The notes beneath the pieces are model-generated. The model was not told the origin of the DNA. It worked only from the letters and a program-made list of their open reading frames with translations, and did no database searches. The position numbers were made by a program, and so were the translations under genes. A stretch of DNA of 64,000 nt from Halobellus inordinatus (GTDB lineage: Archaea; Halobacteriota; Halobacteria; Halobacteriales; Haloferacaceae): the NCBI RefSeq assembly GCF_024464655.1, contig NZ_JANHAV010000008.1, positions 62,001-126,000 of the forward strand, written 5' to 3'. Below are positions 25,889 to 35,386 of this stretch, one piece after another (positions within the stretch are counted from its first letter, which is position 1; each line of letters opens with the position of its first letter).

Positions 25889-27430
25889 ATGCCAGAGGCC
25901 CCACCGACAGACGAGGGCTGGTTCGTGCTGCACGACTTCCGCACCATCGACTGGGACGCGTGGCGCGACGCGCCCGAGCGCGAGCGCGAGCGCGCAGTCG
26001 AGGAGGGGACGGCGTACCTCGACCGTCACGAGGACGTCGCCGACATCGACGCCGACGAGGGGGCGTCGGCCGTCTTCTCCGTCCTCGGACACAAGGCCGA
26101 CCTGCTCGTCGTCCACTTCCGGCCCACGCTCGACGATCTCTCGCGGGCCGAGCGTCAGTTCGAACAGACCGCACTCGCGGAGTTCACCGAACAGCCGACC
26201 TCCTACGTCTCTGTCGTCGAAATCTCGGGGTACACCGCACCCGAGTACTTCGAGGACCCAGAATCCGTCGACCAGGGAATCCGGACGTATATGGAAGACA
26301 AACTGACGCCGGAGATCCCCGACGACGAGTACGTCGCGTTCTACCCGATGTCGAAGCGGCGCGGAGAGGAGCACAACTGGTACGACCTCTCGATGGAGGA
26401 CCGAGCGGAGATGATGGCGACGCACGCCGAGACCGGAAAGGAGTACGCCGGCAAAATAAAGCAGGTCATCGCCTCCTCGGTCGGCTTCGACGACTACGAG
26501 TGGGGCGTCACTCTCTTTGCCGGTGATCCGACCGACATCAAAGACATCGTCTACGATATGCGCTTCGACGAAGTCTCCTCGAAGTACGGGGAATTCGGCC
26601 AGTTCTACGTCGGCCGCCGCTTCCCGCCCACAGACCTCGGCGCGTATCTCGACGGCGCGGCCGTCCCGACGAGCGAACACGAAGACGAGGGGCACGCCCA
26701 CGGCGAGGGCGGCCACGGACACGCTCACGGCGAAGGTCACGAACACGGCCACGGCGAATCTGCCCACGGTGACGGGCACGGACACAGCGGCGAAGACGGC
26801 GACGGCCACCACGGCGGCGCTCACGCGACCGACTCCGAGAGCGACGACGGCGACATCCGCGCGGAACTCGCCGATCTGGACATCTACGCCGGTCAGCCGC
26901 ACGGCGAAGACGTCTACGCGACGGTTCTCTACTCAGAGGCCGACACCGACGAACTGTTCGACGAAGTCGAGGGCCTGCGGGGGAACTTCGAGCACTACGG
27001 CACGCACGTCAAGACTGCAGTCTACGAGGCCCGCGGGCGCGACCGCAGCGCCGTCGTGAGCATCTGGGACACCCAATCTGCTGCCGAGACGGCCGCGGGC
27101 TTCCTCTCGGAACTCCCCGAGATCGTCTCCCGCGCCGGCGAGGAGTCCGGCTTCGGAACGATGGGGATGTTCTACACGGTCAAGCCCGAGCATCAGGAAG
27201 ACTTCGTCGACACGTTCGACACCGTCGGAGAACTCCTCGAAGAGATGGAGGGTCACCAGGACACCGACCTGATGGTGAACGTCGAAGACGGGAACGATAT
27301 GTTCATCTCCAGCCAGTGGGACGCCCGCGAGGACGCGATGGCGTTCTTCCGCTCCGACGAGTTCAGCGAGACGGTCCAGTGGGGTCGCGACATCCTCGCT
27401 GACCGGCCGCGACACGTCTTCTTGGCGTAA
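25889..27430 (+). CDS. pitA: PitA-type chlorite dismutase/HemQ-like - ABM monooxygenase fusion with His-rich linker
   Basis: Fusion of 513 residues known in haloarchaea as PitA. Residues 1-250 are the chlorite dismutase/HemQ domain; its hallmark is THAETGKEYAGK near 178-189, with His179 the likely heme ligand by family comparison. Residues 263-314 form a linker with 15 histidines in HG/HxH patterns, probably metal-binding. Residues 325-513 are an ABM-like domain (VYATVLYSEADTDELF..., ending RPRHVFLA). HemQ domains make heme b from coproheme in bacteria, so a part in archaeal heme synthesis or heme handling is plausible. The start ATG follows the gene spacing well. Confidence 0.88.
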   Translation: MPEAPPTDEGWFVLHDFRTIDWDAWRDAPERERERAVEEGTAYLDRHEDVADIDADEGASAVFSVLGHKADLLVVHFRPTLDDLSRAERQFEQTALAEFTEQPTSYVSVVEISGYTAPEYFEDPESVDQGIRTYMEDKLTPEIPDDEYVAFYPMSKRRGEEHNWYDLSMEDRAEMMATHAETGKEYAGKIKQVIASSVGFDDYEWGVTLFAGDPTDIKDIVYDMRFDEVSSKYGEFGQFYVGRRFPPTDLGAYLDGAAVPTSEHEDEGHAHGEGGHGHAHGEGHEHGHGESAHGDGHGHSGEDGDGHHGGAHATDSESDDGDIRAELADLDIYAGQPHGEDVYATVLYSEADTDELFDEVEGLRGNFEHYGTHVKTAVYEARGRDRSAVVSIWDTQSAAETAAGFLSELPEIVSRAGEESGFGTMGMFYTVKPEHQEDFVDTFDTVGELLEEMEGHQDTDLMVNVEDGNDMFISSQWDAREDAMAFFRSDEFSETVQWGRDILADRPRHVFLA

Positions 27431-27605
27431 CAGAACGTTCCGACCACTCACAGAGGGTCGCTTCCACTCCACGTGTTCCTGCGACTGCAGCCTATGACAC
27501 ACCGCAGTCATCCGGTTTCGAAGCGAAACGAGGGGGTTCGGCTGTTACTTCGCCCGCTCGTCGACGACAGACGGTCGCGAGCGGTGAATCCGGCGAGACG
27601 GTCGG

Positions 27606-27776
27606 TCAGCGCTGCCGCCGGTATCCGAGGACGCCGACGACGCCCGTCAGGAGCGTCAGGGTATCCCACGGCGACGGGTCGACGTCGCGTTCGCGCGCGT
27701 CACGCCGGACCCAGAGGGTCAATACGACGTGTGCGACCGCGGTCAGCACGAAAAACGCTGTTTTTCGATCGGTCAC
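27606..27776 (-). CDS. Small membrane protein (56 residues)
   Basis: Short ORF starting GTG, translated MTDRKTAFFVLTAVAHVVL and ending GVLGYRRQR. It has two hydrophobic helices (about residues 7-23 and 40-51) separated by an Arg/Asp-rich loop. It begins 15 bases after the aldo/keto reductase stop on the same strand. Two-helix proteins of this kind are common behind haloarchaeal genes. I do not recognise a family, and coding status rests on composition and spacing. Confidence 0.55.
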   Translation of the reverse strand: MTDRKTAFFVLTAVAHVVLTLWVRRDARERDVDPSPWDTLTLLTGVVGVLGYRRQR

Positions 27777-27791
27777 GGCGAGAGGTGAGGG

Positions 27792-28874
27792 TCAGTCCGA
27801 GGACGCGGAGTTTCGCGGTCCGCTCGTCGCGCGCTTGTCGATCCCGGCGGCACGGATGTCCTCGCCGCCGACCGACGAGCGGAGTTCGTCCATCCCGTCG
27901 TCGCGGTCGACGCCGAAGTTGTCCGCATAGAGGTCGGCGACGCGCGCCATCTCCTCGTCGGAGAGTTTTGGCACCTCGGAAGCGGCGGCCCACTCGGAGA
28001 TGTCTTCTTTCGTGTGGAACGTCGGCGTCACCGACGCGACCTCGTCGTAGGTGAGGAGGTAGGCGATGGCGGCCTGTCCCATCGTGCGCTCGCCGTCGCG
28101 TTCGAGGAAGCGCAGCGCGTCGACTTTCTCCCAGCCCGTCTCGTACCACGCGTCGGGGCGGAAGCCGCGGTGGTCGTCGAGGTCGTGACCGGTGTCGGGC
28201 GTCACCTGCTCGTTCAGGAGGCCCGAGGAGTGCGGCACGCGCGGGATGAGGCTGGTCGAGGAGCCGGTCTTCTCGATCGTGTCGAGGAAGTGGTTGCCGA
28301 CCTCCTGCTCGAAGAGGTTCCAGACGAGTTGCAGGGAGTCGAACTCCTCTTCGATCGCCATATCGCCCTCGGCGAGCCATCCGATCGAGGGGCCGAGCGC
28401 CCAGCCGATCGAGCGGACGAGCCCCTCTTCGCGGAGTTCATCGAGCGCTTCGAGAACGTCGGCGTCGACTTCCTCGACGTTCGCGTTGTGGAGCTGGAGA
28501 ACGTCGACGTACTCCATATCGAGCCGATCGAGGCTCTTTTCGGTCGCCGAGCGGACCCACTCGCCGGACATCTCCTTCGGGAGTTCGCCGTGTCCAGCCT
28601 GGGGGTTGTTGTAGAAGTCGTAGCCGACTTTCGTGGCGACGGTGACCTCCTCGCGGTAGTCGGCGAGCGCCTCGCCGAGGACTTCTTCGCTTTCGCCGTG
28701 GCCGTACACGTCGCCGGTGTCGAAGTACGTGATGCCCTCGTCGATGGCGTGGTGGATCATCTCGATCGCGTCCGATCGCGTCCGGTCGCCCCACCAGTCG
28801 GTGCCGACGACCCACGCGCCGAAGCCGACTTCGCTCACTTCGACGTCGGAATCGCCCAGTGTCCGATGGTTCAT
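27792..28874 (-). CDS. Aldo/keto reductase
   Basis: NAD(P)H-dependent carbonyl reductase of 360 residues with a TIM barrel. The start MNHRTLGDSDVEVSEVGFGAW is typical, and catalytic Asp and Tyr lie in YFDTGDVYGHGESEEVLGEAL. Catalytic Lys fits VATKVG, and His fits LQLHN. The cofactor site is near VASVTPTFHTKEDISEW. About 35 extra residues at the C-terminus are acidic and disordered. It is the likely first gene of a two-gene unit with the small membrane protein. The substrate cannot be inferred. Confidence 0.9.
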   Translation of the reverse strand: MNHRTLGDSDVEVSEVGFGAWVVGTDWWGDRTRSDAIEMIHHAIDEGITYFDTGDVYGHGESEEVLGEALADYREEVTVATKVGYDFYNNPQAGHGELPKEMSGEWVRSATEKSLDRLDMEYVDVLQLHNANVEEVDADVLEALDELREEGLVRSIGWALGPSIGWLAEGDMAIEEEFDSLQLVWNLFEQEVGNHFLDTIEKTGSSTSLIPRVPHSSGLLNEQVTPDTGHDLDDHRGFRPDAWYETGWEKVDALRFLERDGERTMGQAAIAYLLTYDEVASVTPTFHTKEDISEWAAASEVPKLSDEEMARVADLYADNFGVDRDDGMDELRSSVGGEDIRAAGIDKRATSGPRNSASSD

Positions 28875-28927
28875 ATCCCACGGTTAGAGGTCGATTCACT
28901 TATACTGTCTGCTACCGCGCTACAGGG

Positions 28928-30319
28928 TCACTCGCGCTCGTATCGGAAGACGCCAGCGGGGTCGTATCGCTCGCGCACCCGGCGGAGTCGGTCGGCGTGC
29001 GTCGCGTACACGTCGTCGGCGTCGGGGGCGCTCCCGCCGGCGAAGTTCGGGAGCGTGCCCGGCGTGGAGTCGAGAGCGCGGAACTCTCGACAGGTCTCAC
29101 GCACCCACTGGACGTTCTCCGGCGTCGCCATCGGGTCGTCCCAGGCGGCTTCGACGTTCACGACGACCGCCGCGTCTCGGCTGACCACCGGACTCGTCTC
29201 GTCGGAGACGCGTTCGACCGCGCCGTGCATCGGCCAGACGACGACCGTCGAGAGGTTCGAGGGCGCGCTCGTCGCCGCATCGGCGAGGAGATCGATCGCG
29301 TCGTCGCCGAGTTCCGGGAGCGGCACCGACTTCCAGAAGTAGTGACGGCCGTCGGGGAAGTCGTGGTCCATCATCGTCTGGAGGTCGGTGTACGCCATCG
29401 TGTCGGTCGACGCCGCGAAGGCGTCCGCCCGGTCGATGAACGGTGCACATTCGTCACGCCCGGCCACAGGATCGCCCGCGTAGACCCCCGAGAGAACGAA
29501 AGCGAACTCGCCGTGCCGGTCGGCCGGAAACTCCGCCGTCGCCGGGACAGCAGCGAAGTACGGCGAGACACAGGACTCGTCGGGTGCGTCGCCTTGGTAC
29601 TCGCGGTACGCTCGGAGCGCGTCGGGGGCGGCATCGACCGGCAGCCACGACTCGAAGTAGAGCACGTCGTGATCCAGCGGGTGGAGGTCGAACTCGAACG
29701 CAGTGACGATGCCTACGGTGCCACCACCGCGGGCCGCCCAGAACAAGTCTGTGCGTTGGTCCGGACCCGCCGTTACGCGCTCGCCCTCGCCGGTGACGAC
29801 GTCGATCGACCGGAGGTTGTCGGCCGAGAAACCGTGTTTCGGCGAGAGATAGCCCGTTCCGCCGCCGAGCGTGAGGCCGGCGACGCCGGTGTCCGAGAAG
29901 ACCCCGCCGGGCGTCGCGAGGCCGAACGACTGAGTCGCGCGGTCGACTGTGCCCCAGGTCGCTCCCGGGCCAACGCGTGCCGTCCGGTCGTCGGGATCGA
30001 CGCGCACCCACTCCATTCGGGAGCAGTCGACGACGAGCGCTCCGGACGCGATCGACGCACCCGAGACGCTGTGTCCGCCGCTTCGGACCGTGAGGTCGAC
30101 GTCGTGCTCGCGAGCGAACGCGACGCTCGCTCGCACGTCGGCAGTGCTCTCGCAGTACGCGATGGCCGCGGGGTATTCGTTCACCATCCCGTTCCAGACG
30201 CGGCGCGCCGCCGCGTAGGAATCGTCCGTCGGCGTGACGAGCGACCCGTCGAGTCCCGACGAAAACCGATCGAACGGGAGTGAGGCGGCGATCGCTCGCG
30301 CCTCTCGATTCGCGTCCAT
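28928..30319 (-). CDS. FAD-linked oxidoreductase (berberine-bridge type)
   Basis: Flavoenzyme of 463 residues with the PCMH FAD-binding domain at about 50-225. VRSGGHSVSGAS near residues 78-89 supplies the His used for covalent flavin linkage in this family. GGVFSDTGVAGLTLGGGTGYLSPKHG is the second flavin loop. The C-terminal BBE piece is present (VYATHADRLRRVRERYDPAGVFRYER). It oxidises small organic alcohols or sugars; the exact substrate is unknown. It lies 53 bases upstream of the aldo/keto reductase on the same strand, so the two may form one redox unit. Confidence 0.88.
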   Translation of the reverse strand: MDANREARAIAASLPFDRFSSGLDGSLVTPTDDSYAAARRVWNGMVNEYPAAIAYCESTADVRASVAFAREHDVDLTVRSGGHSVSGASIASGALVVDCSRMEWVRVDPDDRTARVGPGATWGTVDRATQSFGLATPGGVFSDTGVAGLTLGGGTGYLSPKHGFSADNLRSIDVVTGEGERVTAGPDQRTDLFWAARGGGTVGIVTAFEFDLHPLDHDVLYFESWLPVDAAPDALRAYREYQGDAPDESCVSPYFAAVPATAEFPADRHGEFAFVLSGVYAGDPVAGRDECAPFIDRADAFAASTDTMAYTDLQTMMDHDFPDGRHYFWKSVPLPELGDDAIDLLADAATSAPSNLSTVVVWPMHGAVERVSDETSPVVSRDAAVVVNVEAAWDDPMATPENVQWVRETCREFRALDSTPGTLPNFAGGSAPDADDVYATHADRLRRVRERYDPAGVFRYERE

Positions 30320-30384
30320 ATCGGGTCGAAGAAGTGGTGTGGCTTACCGCTTGGGGCTGACGCCGCCGCCTCCGAAACCGCGGC

Positions 30385-32175
30385 TTAGAGCAGGTCGGCC
30401 ATCTGATCGAGGTAGTCGTCGTACACCGAGAGCGCGGATTCGATCGGTTCCGGCGAGGTCATATCGACCCCGGCGGTGTCGAGGACGTCCATCGGGTATT
30501 CGGCGCCGCCGAGCGCCAGCGCCTCGCGGTACGCCGCGGCGGCGTCCTCGCCCTCTTCGAGGATCCGCTCGACGATCGCGACGGCGGCCGAGATGCCGGT
30601 GGCGTACTGATAGACGTAGTAGTTGTAGTAGAAGTGCGGAATGCGCATCCACTCGCGGGCGATCCGGTCGTCGAGTTCGGCCGGGTCGTAGAACTCCGCT
30701 TTGAGGTCGCGGTACGTCTCGTCGAAGCGGTCGGGCGTGAGCGCGCCCTCGACCTCGGCGACCTCGTGGATCTGGAGTTCGAAATCTGCGAACATCGTCT
30801 GGCGATAGAGCGTCGAGCGGAAGCGTTCGAGGTACTCGTCGAGGACGTGCATCCGGAGTTCGTCGTCTTCGACGGTTTCGAGGAGGTGCTGCGTCAGAAG
30901 CGTCTCGTTGACCGTCGAGGCGACCTCCGCGACGAAGATCGTGTAGTCGGCGTACTGCCAGGGTTGCTGGTCTTTCGCGAGTTCGGAGTGCAGTGAGTGG
31001 CCGAGTTCGTGCGCCAGCGTGAACATCGAGGCGATGTCGTCCTGGTAGTTCATCAGGATGAACGGCTGGGTGTCGTAGGTGCCGGCCGAAAAGGCGCCCG
31101 AGCGCTTGCCGCGGTTCTCGTAGACGTCGACCCAGCGCGACTCCAGGCCTTCTTCGACGCGTTCTTGATACCCCTCGCCGAGCGGTTCGAGCGCGTCGAC
31201 GATGTACTCGGTCGCCTGCTCGTAGGGAATTTCGGGCCCCTCGTCACCCGTCATCGACATATACAGGTCCCACATCTGGAGATCGTCGACACCCAGCGCC
31301 TCACGCTTCAGTTCGCCGTGGCGGTGGAGACTGTCGAGGTTCTCCCGGACGGTCTCGACGAGGTTGTCGTACACCTCGACCGGGACGTTGGGGCCGTCGA
31401 GCGCGGCCTCGCGCGCGGTCTCGTAGTTGCGTGCGCGGGCGTACTTCACGTCTTTCTTGACGCTGTTCTTCAGCGAGGTGCCGACGGTGTTGCGGACGTC
31501 GGCCCACTCGTCGTAGAACCGTTCGTAGACCTCCCGGCGGAACGCACGGTCGGGGTGTTTCTGGAGTTTCGTGAAGTTCCCCTGCGTGATCTCGACGTCC
31601 TCGCCGTCTGGACGCTCGACGGTCGGAAACGTCATATCGGCGTTCGAGAGCATCCCGTAGATGTCCGAGGAGGCGCCCGCGACTTCGCCCAGCTCGGCGA
31701 GCAGCTCTTCGACCTCCGCCGACCGGGTGTGCGGCTTCATTCGCAGGACGTCGTCGAAGTAATGCTCGTACTCCGCGAGCTCGGGCTCGGCGTCGACGAA
31801 GGACTCGACGTCGCTCTCGTCGAGTTCCTGTAGTTCGGGTTCGAGGAAACTCGTCGCCGACTGCGCCGACGACGAGAGGGACTCCGCTTTCGCCTGGAGC
31901 GCCTGGTACTCCTGATTTCGGGTGTCTTCGGCGCTCCGGAGGCTCGCGTAGCTGCTCACTTTCGAGACCTCTCGGAGGATCTCCTCGCGGAGTTCCAGCA
32001 GTTCGAGCAGCGTTTCGGGACTCTCTGTCGCGCGGCCCTCGTACGCCCGGAGGTCGTCGACGCGGTCGCTGACGGACTCGTAGGCGGCCTGCCAGGCCTC
32101 GTCGTCCTCGTAGATGCTCGCGAGGTCCCACTTGTCCTCGGTGTCGATTTCGCTCCGTTCGGGAACCTGACTCAT
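30385..32175 (-). CDS. pepF: Oligoendopeptidase F
   Basis: M3-family zinc peptidase of 596 residues degrading short peptides in the cytoplasm. The zinc helix HELGHSLH (HExxH) sits at about residue 375-385, in FTLAHELGHSLHSEL. The following ETVEDDEL and the YATGISAAVAIVERI helix are typical of PepF. ATG 32175 gives MSQVPERSEIDTEDKWDL, the standard family start; thirteen further upstream codons were not used. It is flanked by DUF7112 upstream on the same strand. Confidence 0.94.
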   Translation of the reverse strand: MSQVPERSEIDTEDKWDLASIYEDDEAWQAAYESVSDRVDDLRAYEGRATESPETLLELLELREEILREVSKVSSYASLRSAEDTRNQEYQALQAKAESLSSSAQSATSFLEPELQELDESDVESFVDAEPELAEYEHYFDDVLRMKPHTRSAEVEELLAELGEVAGASSDIYGMLSNADMTFPTVERPDGEDVEITQGNFTKLQKHPDRAFRREVYERFYDEWADVRNTVGTSLKNSVKKDVKYARARNYETAREAALDGPNVPVEVYDNLVETVRENLDSLHRHGELKREALGVDDLQMWDLYMSMTGDEGPEIPYEQATEYIVDALEPLGEGYQERVEEGLESRWVDVYENRGKRSGAFSAGTYDTQPFILMNYQDDIASMFTLAHELGHSLHSELAKDQQPWQYADYTIFVAEVASTVNETLLTQHLLETVEDDELRMHVLDEYLERFRSTLYRQTMFADFELQIHEVAEVEGALTPDRFDETYRDLKAEFYDPAELDDRIAREWMRIPHFYYNYYVYQYATGISAAVAIVERILEEGEDAAAAYREALALGGAEYPMDVLDTAGVDMTSPEPIESALSVYDDYLDQMADLL

Positions 32176-32265
32176 ACCTGGAGAAACAGCGGAGTGGTGG
32201 TAAGGCTTACTCACGCGGGGAAATTGGGGGACAGAGCAGAAGCGAGACGAGAGAACCCGAACGCG

Positions 32266-32694
32266 TTACTCGCGGAGCGAGGAGGCGATGTCCTGAAGCG
32301 ACTCGTTCGGGCGCGCGGGGACGTCGTAGACGAGTCGGTCGCCGGGTTCGCGGAGCCCATAGCAGAATCCCGGATCGAGTTCGTCGAGTTCGACTGCGTC
32401 GTCGGGGCCGCGGTCGTGTTCGTCACACCACTCGACGAGTCGGTTCTCGCCCTCGCGTGGCTCGCGGGCCAGCCGTTCGTTGTCGTAGGACCCGCGAATG
32501 AGCAGCCCAGTCGAGTCGGAAACGACCCGCGCGTACGTCGTGACGCCATCGAGTAACAGTCGGACGACGTCGCCCTCCTCGGCGGCGACACCGTCGGGGA
32601 GGCGAAGACAGGGGCGTCTGGTGCCGCCGCTGCGGGCGAGCGTCGCGTGAAGGCTCGTCACCGAGGGGTGGTCGCTCGGGACGCGCTCGGACAC
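32266..32694 (-). CDS. DUF7112-type haloarchaeal protein
   Basis: Protein of 142 residues starting MSERVPSDHPSVTSLHATLARSGGTRRP. I recall this as DUF7112, restricted to haloarchaea and commonly next to rps6e, as here; not searched. Conserved segments are GDVVRLLLDGVTTYARV, RGSYDNERLAREPREGENRLVEW and GFCYGLREPGDRLVYDV, which look like a small beta-rich RNA- or protein-binding fold. It starts six bases after the rps6e stop, so co-expression with the ribosomal protein is very likely. Confidence 0.8.
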   Translation of the reverse strand: MSERVPSDHPSVTSLHATLARSGGTRRPCLRLPDGVAAEEGDVVRLLLDGVTTYARVVSDSTGLLIRGSYDNERLAREPREGENRLVEWCDEHDRGPDDAVELDELDPGFCYGLREPGDRLVYDVPARPNESLQDIASSLRE

Positions 32695-32700
32695 GGTCGC

Positions 32701-33123
32701 TTACTCTTCGTCGGCTTCGTCGCCGGCTTCTTCGCCGGCTTCTTCGTCTTCCTCGTCGCCGCCGAGGACGTCTTCGATTGCGCCGTCGACGACGGAGGCG
32801 TTGACCTGCGCCGTCTCTTCGGAAACCTGCCGACCGCGGACGGTGATGCGCTTGCGCTCGCCGTCGCGGGAGGGCTTGTAACCGACGCCGCCCTCCAGGA
32901 GCAGTTCCTTCAGGTTCGATCCGGCGACGTTTTCGCGCATCGGGCGGCCAGCCTCGTCGGAGCCACCGGTGAGTTCGAGGGTGAGTCCGTCGAGACCGAC
33001 GGCACCGCCGTCGACCTCGTCGCCGAGTTCGCGACCGAGGAATCGGTTCGCGTCCTGTCCGTCGACCTCGAACTGCTGGGTGTGTCCGGTCTCGTCGGAG
33101 ACGACGACCTTGAATTCAGCCAT
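32701..33123 (-). CDS. rps6e: 30S ribosomal protein S6e
   Basis: Small-subunit protein of 140 residues starting [20 protein letters not shown], with GREIGDEVDG-like [27 protein letters not shown] (conserved GG.D..G.PM.) and [21 protein letters not shown]. The last 25 residues are almost only Asp and Glu, a halophilic tail. First gene of the rps6e-DUF7112 pair. Start at ATG 33123 is unambiguous. Confidence 0.96.
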   Translation of the reverse strand: MAEFKVVVSDETGHTQQFEVDGQDANRFLGRELGDEVDGGAVGLDGLTLELTGGSDEAGRPMRENVAGSNLKELLLEGGVGYKPSRDGERKRITVRGRQVSEETAQVNASVVDGAIEDVLGGDEEDEEAGEEAGDEADEE

Positions 33124-33237
33124 AGGGGAGACGAGACGGCCGCCGATAAAAAGTACGTCGAAAGCGACTCTCGGGTGAACGCCGTACGGGGCGGCTCACG
33201 CCCCTGTGCTGGTCGGTGTTCTGTCGGCGCTGACAGT

Positions 33238-34368
33238 CTACGTCTCGGAGTCGGTCTCGAAGCCGTCCTCCCCATCCTCGAAGCCGTCCTCCCAGTAGAA
33301 TCGCCCGTTCCGCTGGATCACGTCGCCGTCGACCTCCAGCCGGGAGTTTTCGCTAACGTCGGTGATGAGGTCGGTATGGATGGCCGAGTCGTTGCCGGAT
33401 TCGCCCGCGGGCACGCAGGCGTCGTACGCGCGCCCGAGCGCGAGGTGGACAGTATCGCCCATCTTCTCGTCGAAGAGGACGTTGTCGGTGACGCGGTCGA
33501 TGCCGCGGTTCATCCCGATGCCGAGTTCGCCGAGTCGACGCGCACCGGCGTCGGTATCGATGAGGTCGGCGAGAGTGTCTTCTCCAGCGGCGGCGGTGAA
33601 GTCGACGACCTCGCCGTCTTCGAATCGGAGCCAGACGTCGCGGACGCGTGCCCCGGAGATGGTCATCGGGACGTCGAATCGAACCTCGCCTTCGGTGTCG
33701 TAGGGAGCCGTGAAGACCTCTCCGGAGGGGAGATTGTGCGAGTCGTAAGCGACAGAGGCCGCAGAGTTCACCGCGTTCCGACCCTCGATCGACATCGTCA
33801 GGTCGGTGTCGCCGGACACCAGCCGGACTTCGCTGCCGGCGTCGAGAACGTCCTTCACGCGGCTCATCTCCTCGGCCAGGGACTCCCAATCGCGGAGGAT
33901 CGCCTCGTAGACGAAGTCCTGGTAGGCCTCATACGACATCCCGGCCTGCTGGGCGAGCGAGCGGGTCGGGTGGACCGTCGAGACCCAGTCGGTCGCGAGG
34001 CGGGCCTCCCGAACTCGCTGGTTCGCGCGGGCGGCAGCCTGTCGGGTCTCGCCGTCGACGTCGGCCGTCGCGAACGTGTTGCGACCGCCGCCGAGAGCGA
34101 GGACCGAGTCGGCGTTCTCGTAGAGTGCGAGTTCGTGTGCCGGCGCTTCGTCGAAGTCTCCCGCGTGCGCGCGGAGGTACGCGCGAGAAACCTCTCCTGA
34201 CGCGTACGTGGTGACGACGTTCGCGCCGCGTTCACCGAGCACCTCCGCGACGGCAACTGCGAGGTCGTGTGCGCCTTCGGCGACGCTGACGACGACGTCG
34301 TCTCCCTCTTCGATCCGAGCGCTCCAGTCGACAAGGATCTCCGCGTGTTCGCGGATGCGTTCGTCCAT
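33238..34368 (-). CDS. M29-family aminopeptidase
   Basis: Metallo-aminopeptidase related to thermophilic aminopeptidases T/AmpS, 376 residues, start MDERIREHAEILVDWSARIEEGDDVVV. Visible metal-site candidates are the Glu/Asp/His residues in SGEVFTAP, GIGMNRGIDRVTDNVLFDEKMGDTVHLALG and DSAIHTDLI, all family hallmarks. The ORF could extend 64 codons upstream, but that part runs over the divergent ATP-grasp gene and is not used. Removes N-terminal amino acids from peptides; PepF nearby is a companion in peptide turnover. Confidence 0.9.
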   Translation of the reverse strand: MDERIREHAEILVDWSARIEEGDDVVVSVAEGAHDLAVAVAEVLGERGANVVTTYASGEVSRAYLRAHAGDFDEAPAHELALYENADSVLALGGGRNTFATADVDGETRQAAARANQRVREARLATDWVSTVHPTRSLAQQAGMSYEAYQDFVYEAILRDWESLAEEMSRVKDVLDAGSEVRLVSGDTDLTMSIEGRNAVNSAASVAYDSHNLPSGEVFTAPYDTEGEVRFDVPMTISGARVRDVWLRFEDGEVVDFTAAAGEDTLADLIDTDAGARRLGELGIGMNRGIDRVTDNVLFDEKMGDTVHLALGRAYDACVPAGESGNDSAIHTDLITDVSENSRLEVDGDVIQRNGRFYWEDGFEDGEDGFETDSET

Positions 34369-34429
34369 ACTCGGTCCTCGCGCGGCGCGGTGAAAAACGC
34401 TTATCGCCCGGCGGGAGGGAACCTCGGGC

Positions 34430-35347
34430 GTGACCACTATCGCACTTGCCACCTGCGAGGAACTTCCGTCGCTCGTCGACGACGACGCCTCCTTCGTTTC
34501 TGCTCTCCGCGACCGCGACGTGACCGTCGAGCCGGTCGTCTGGTCCGACGACTCGGTCACGTGGGATCGGTTCGACGCCGTGCTCGTCCGATCGGTCTGG
34601 GACTACTATCGCCACCCCGAGGAATTCGCGGCGTGGATCGACCACCTGGAAGCGGCCTCGCGTCCGGTGTGGAATCACCCCGAGACGCTGCGGTGGAATC
34701 AGCACAAATTCTACCTCCGCGACCTCGAAGAACGCGGCGTCTCGACGCTCCCGACGGAGTACGTCGAACGCGGTCGCGACGTCGAACTATCGACCATCGT
34801 CGACGACCGCGAATGGGACGAGGTGGTCGTCAAGCCCGCCATCAGTGCGGGCGCATTCGAGACGAGACGGATCGCCCGTGCGGACGCTGCAGACGAGCAA
34901 GTCTGGTTCGACGACCTACTGGCGGAGCGAGATGTTCTCGTCCAGCAGTTCGCCGGCGGGATCACGGCAGGCGAGTGGTCGCTGGTGTTTTTCGACGGTG
35001 CATTCAGCCACGCCGTCGTCAAGCGTCCGAAGGCGGGCGACTTCCGCGTACAGGAGGACCACGGCGGCAGCGTCGCGGTCGAGAGTCCGAGCGAGTCGCT
35101 CCGCGCGCAGGCCAACGACGTCGTCGATGCAGTGACGGCAGAGATGGACGGCGAGCGCCCCCTGTACGCCCGCGTCGACGGCATCGAACGCGGAGAGTCG
35201 GGTCGTCTGGATCAGACCGAACCCGGCGCTGGCGTCGACACCGACTTTCATCTTCTCGAAGTCGAACTGATCGAACCGGAACTGTTCTTCCGCGTCGACG
35301 ACGGCGCCGGCCCGCGACTCGCTGAGGCGCTCGACGAACGGCTCTAA
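34430..35347 (+). CDS. ATP-grasp family protein
   Basis: Ligase-type ATP-grasp protein of 305 residues with a GTG start. The N-terminus MTTIALATCEELPSLVDDD...SVWDYYRHPEEFAAWI is characteristic of a group near RimK/glutathione synthetase that is widespread in bacteria and haloarchaea. ATP-contact residues fit VVVKPAISAGAFETRRI and the QQFAGGITAGEWSLVFFDG segments; HLLEVELIEPELFF contains the metal-binding Glu residues. The amino acid or peptide substrate is unknown. GTG 34430 lies about 26 bases after a TATA-like CTTATCG, supporting a leaderless start. Confidence 0.85.
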   Translation: MTTIALATCEELPSLVDDDASFVSALRDRDVTVEPVVWSDDSVTWDRFDAVLVRSVWDYYRHPEEFAAWIDHLEAASRPVWNHPETLRWNQHKFYLRDLEERGVSTLPTEYVERGRDVELSTIVDDREWDEVVVKPAISAGAFETRRIARADAADEQVWFDDLLAERDVLVQQFAGGITAGEWSLVFFDGAFSHAVVKRPKAGDFRVQEDHGGSVAVESPSESLRAQANDVVDAVTAEMDGERPLYARVDGIERGESGRLDQTEPGAGVDTDFHLLEVELIEPELFFRVDDGAGPRLAEALDERL

Positions 35348-35386
35348 ACCACAATCACTACCACCTCCGGCGGCGGAATCGGTCGT

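Noticed and set aside
33238-34560. M29 peptidase extended to 440 residues
   Set aside because: The added Ser/Thr-rich part overlaps the divergent ATP-grasp gene.
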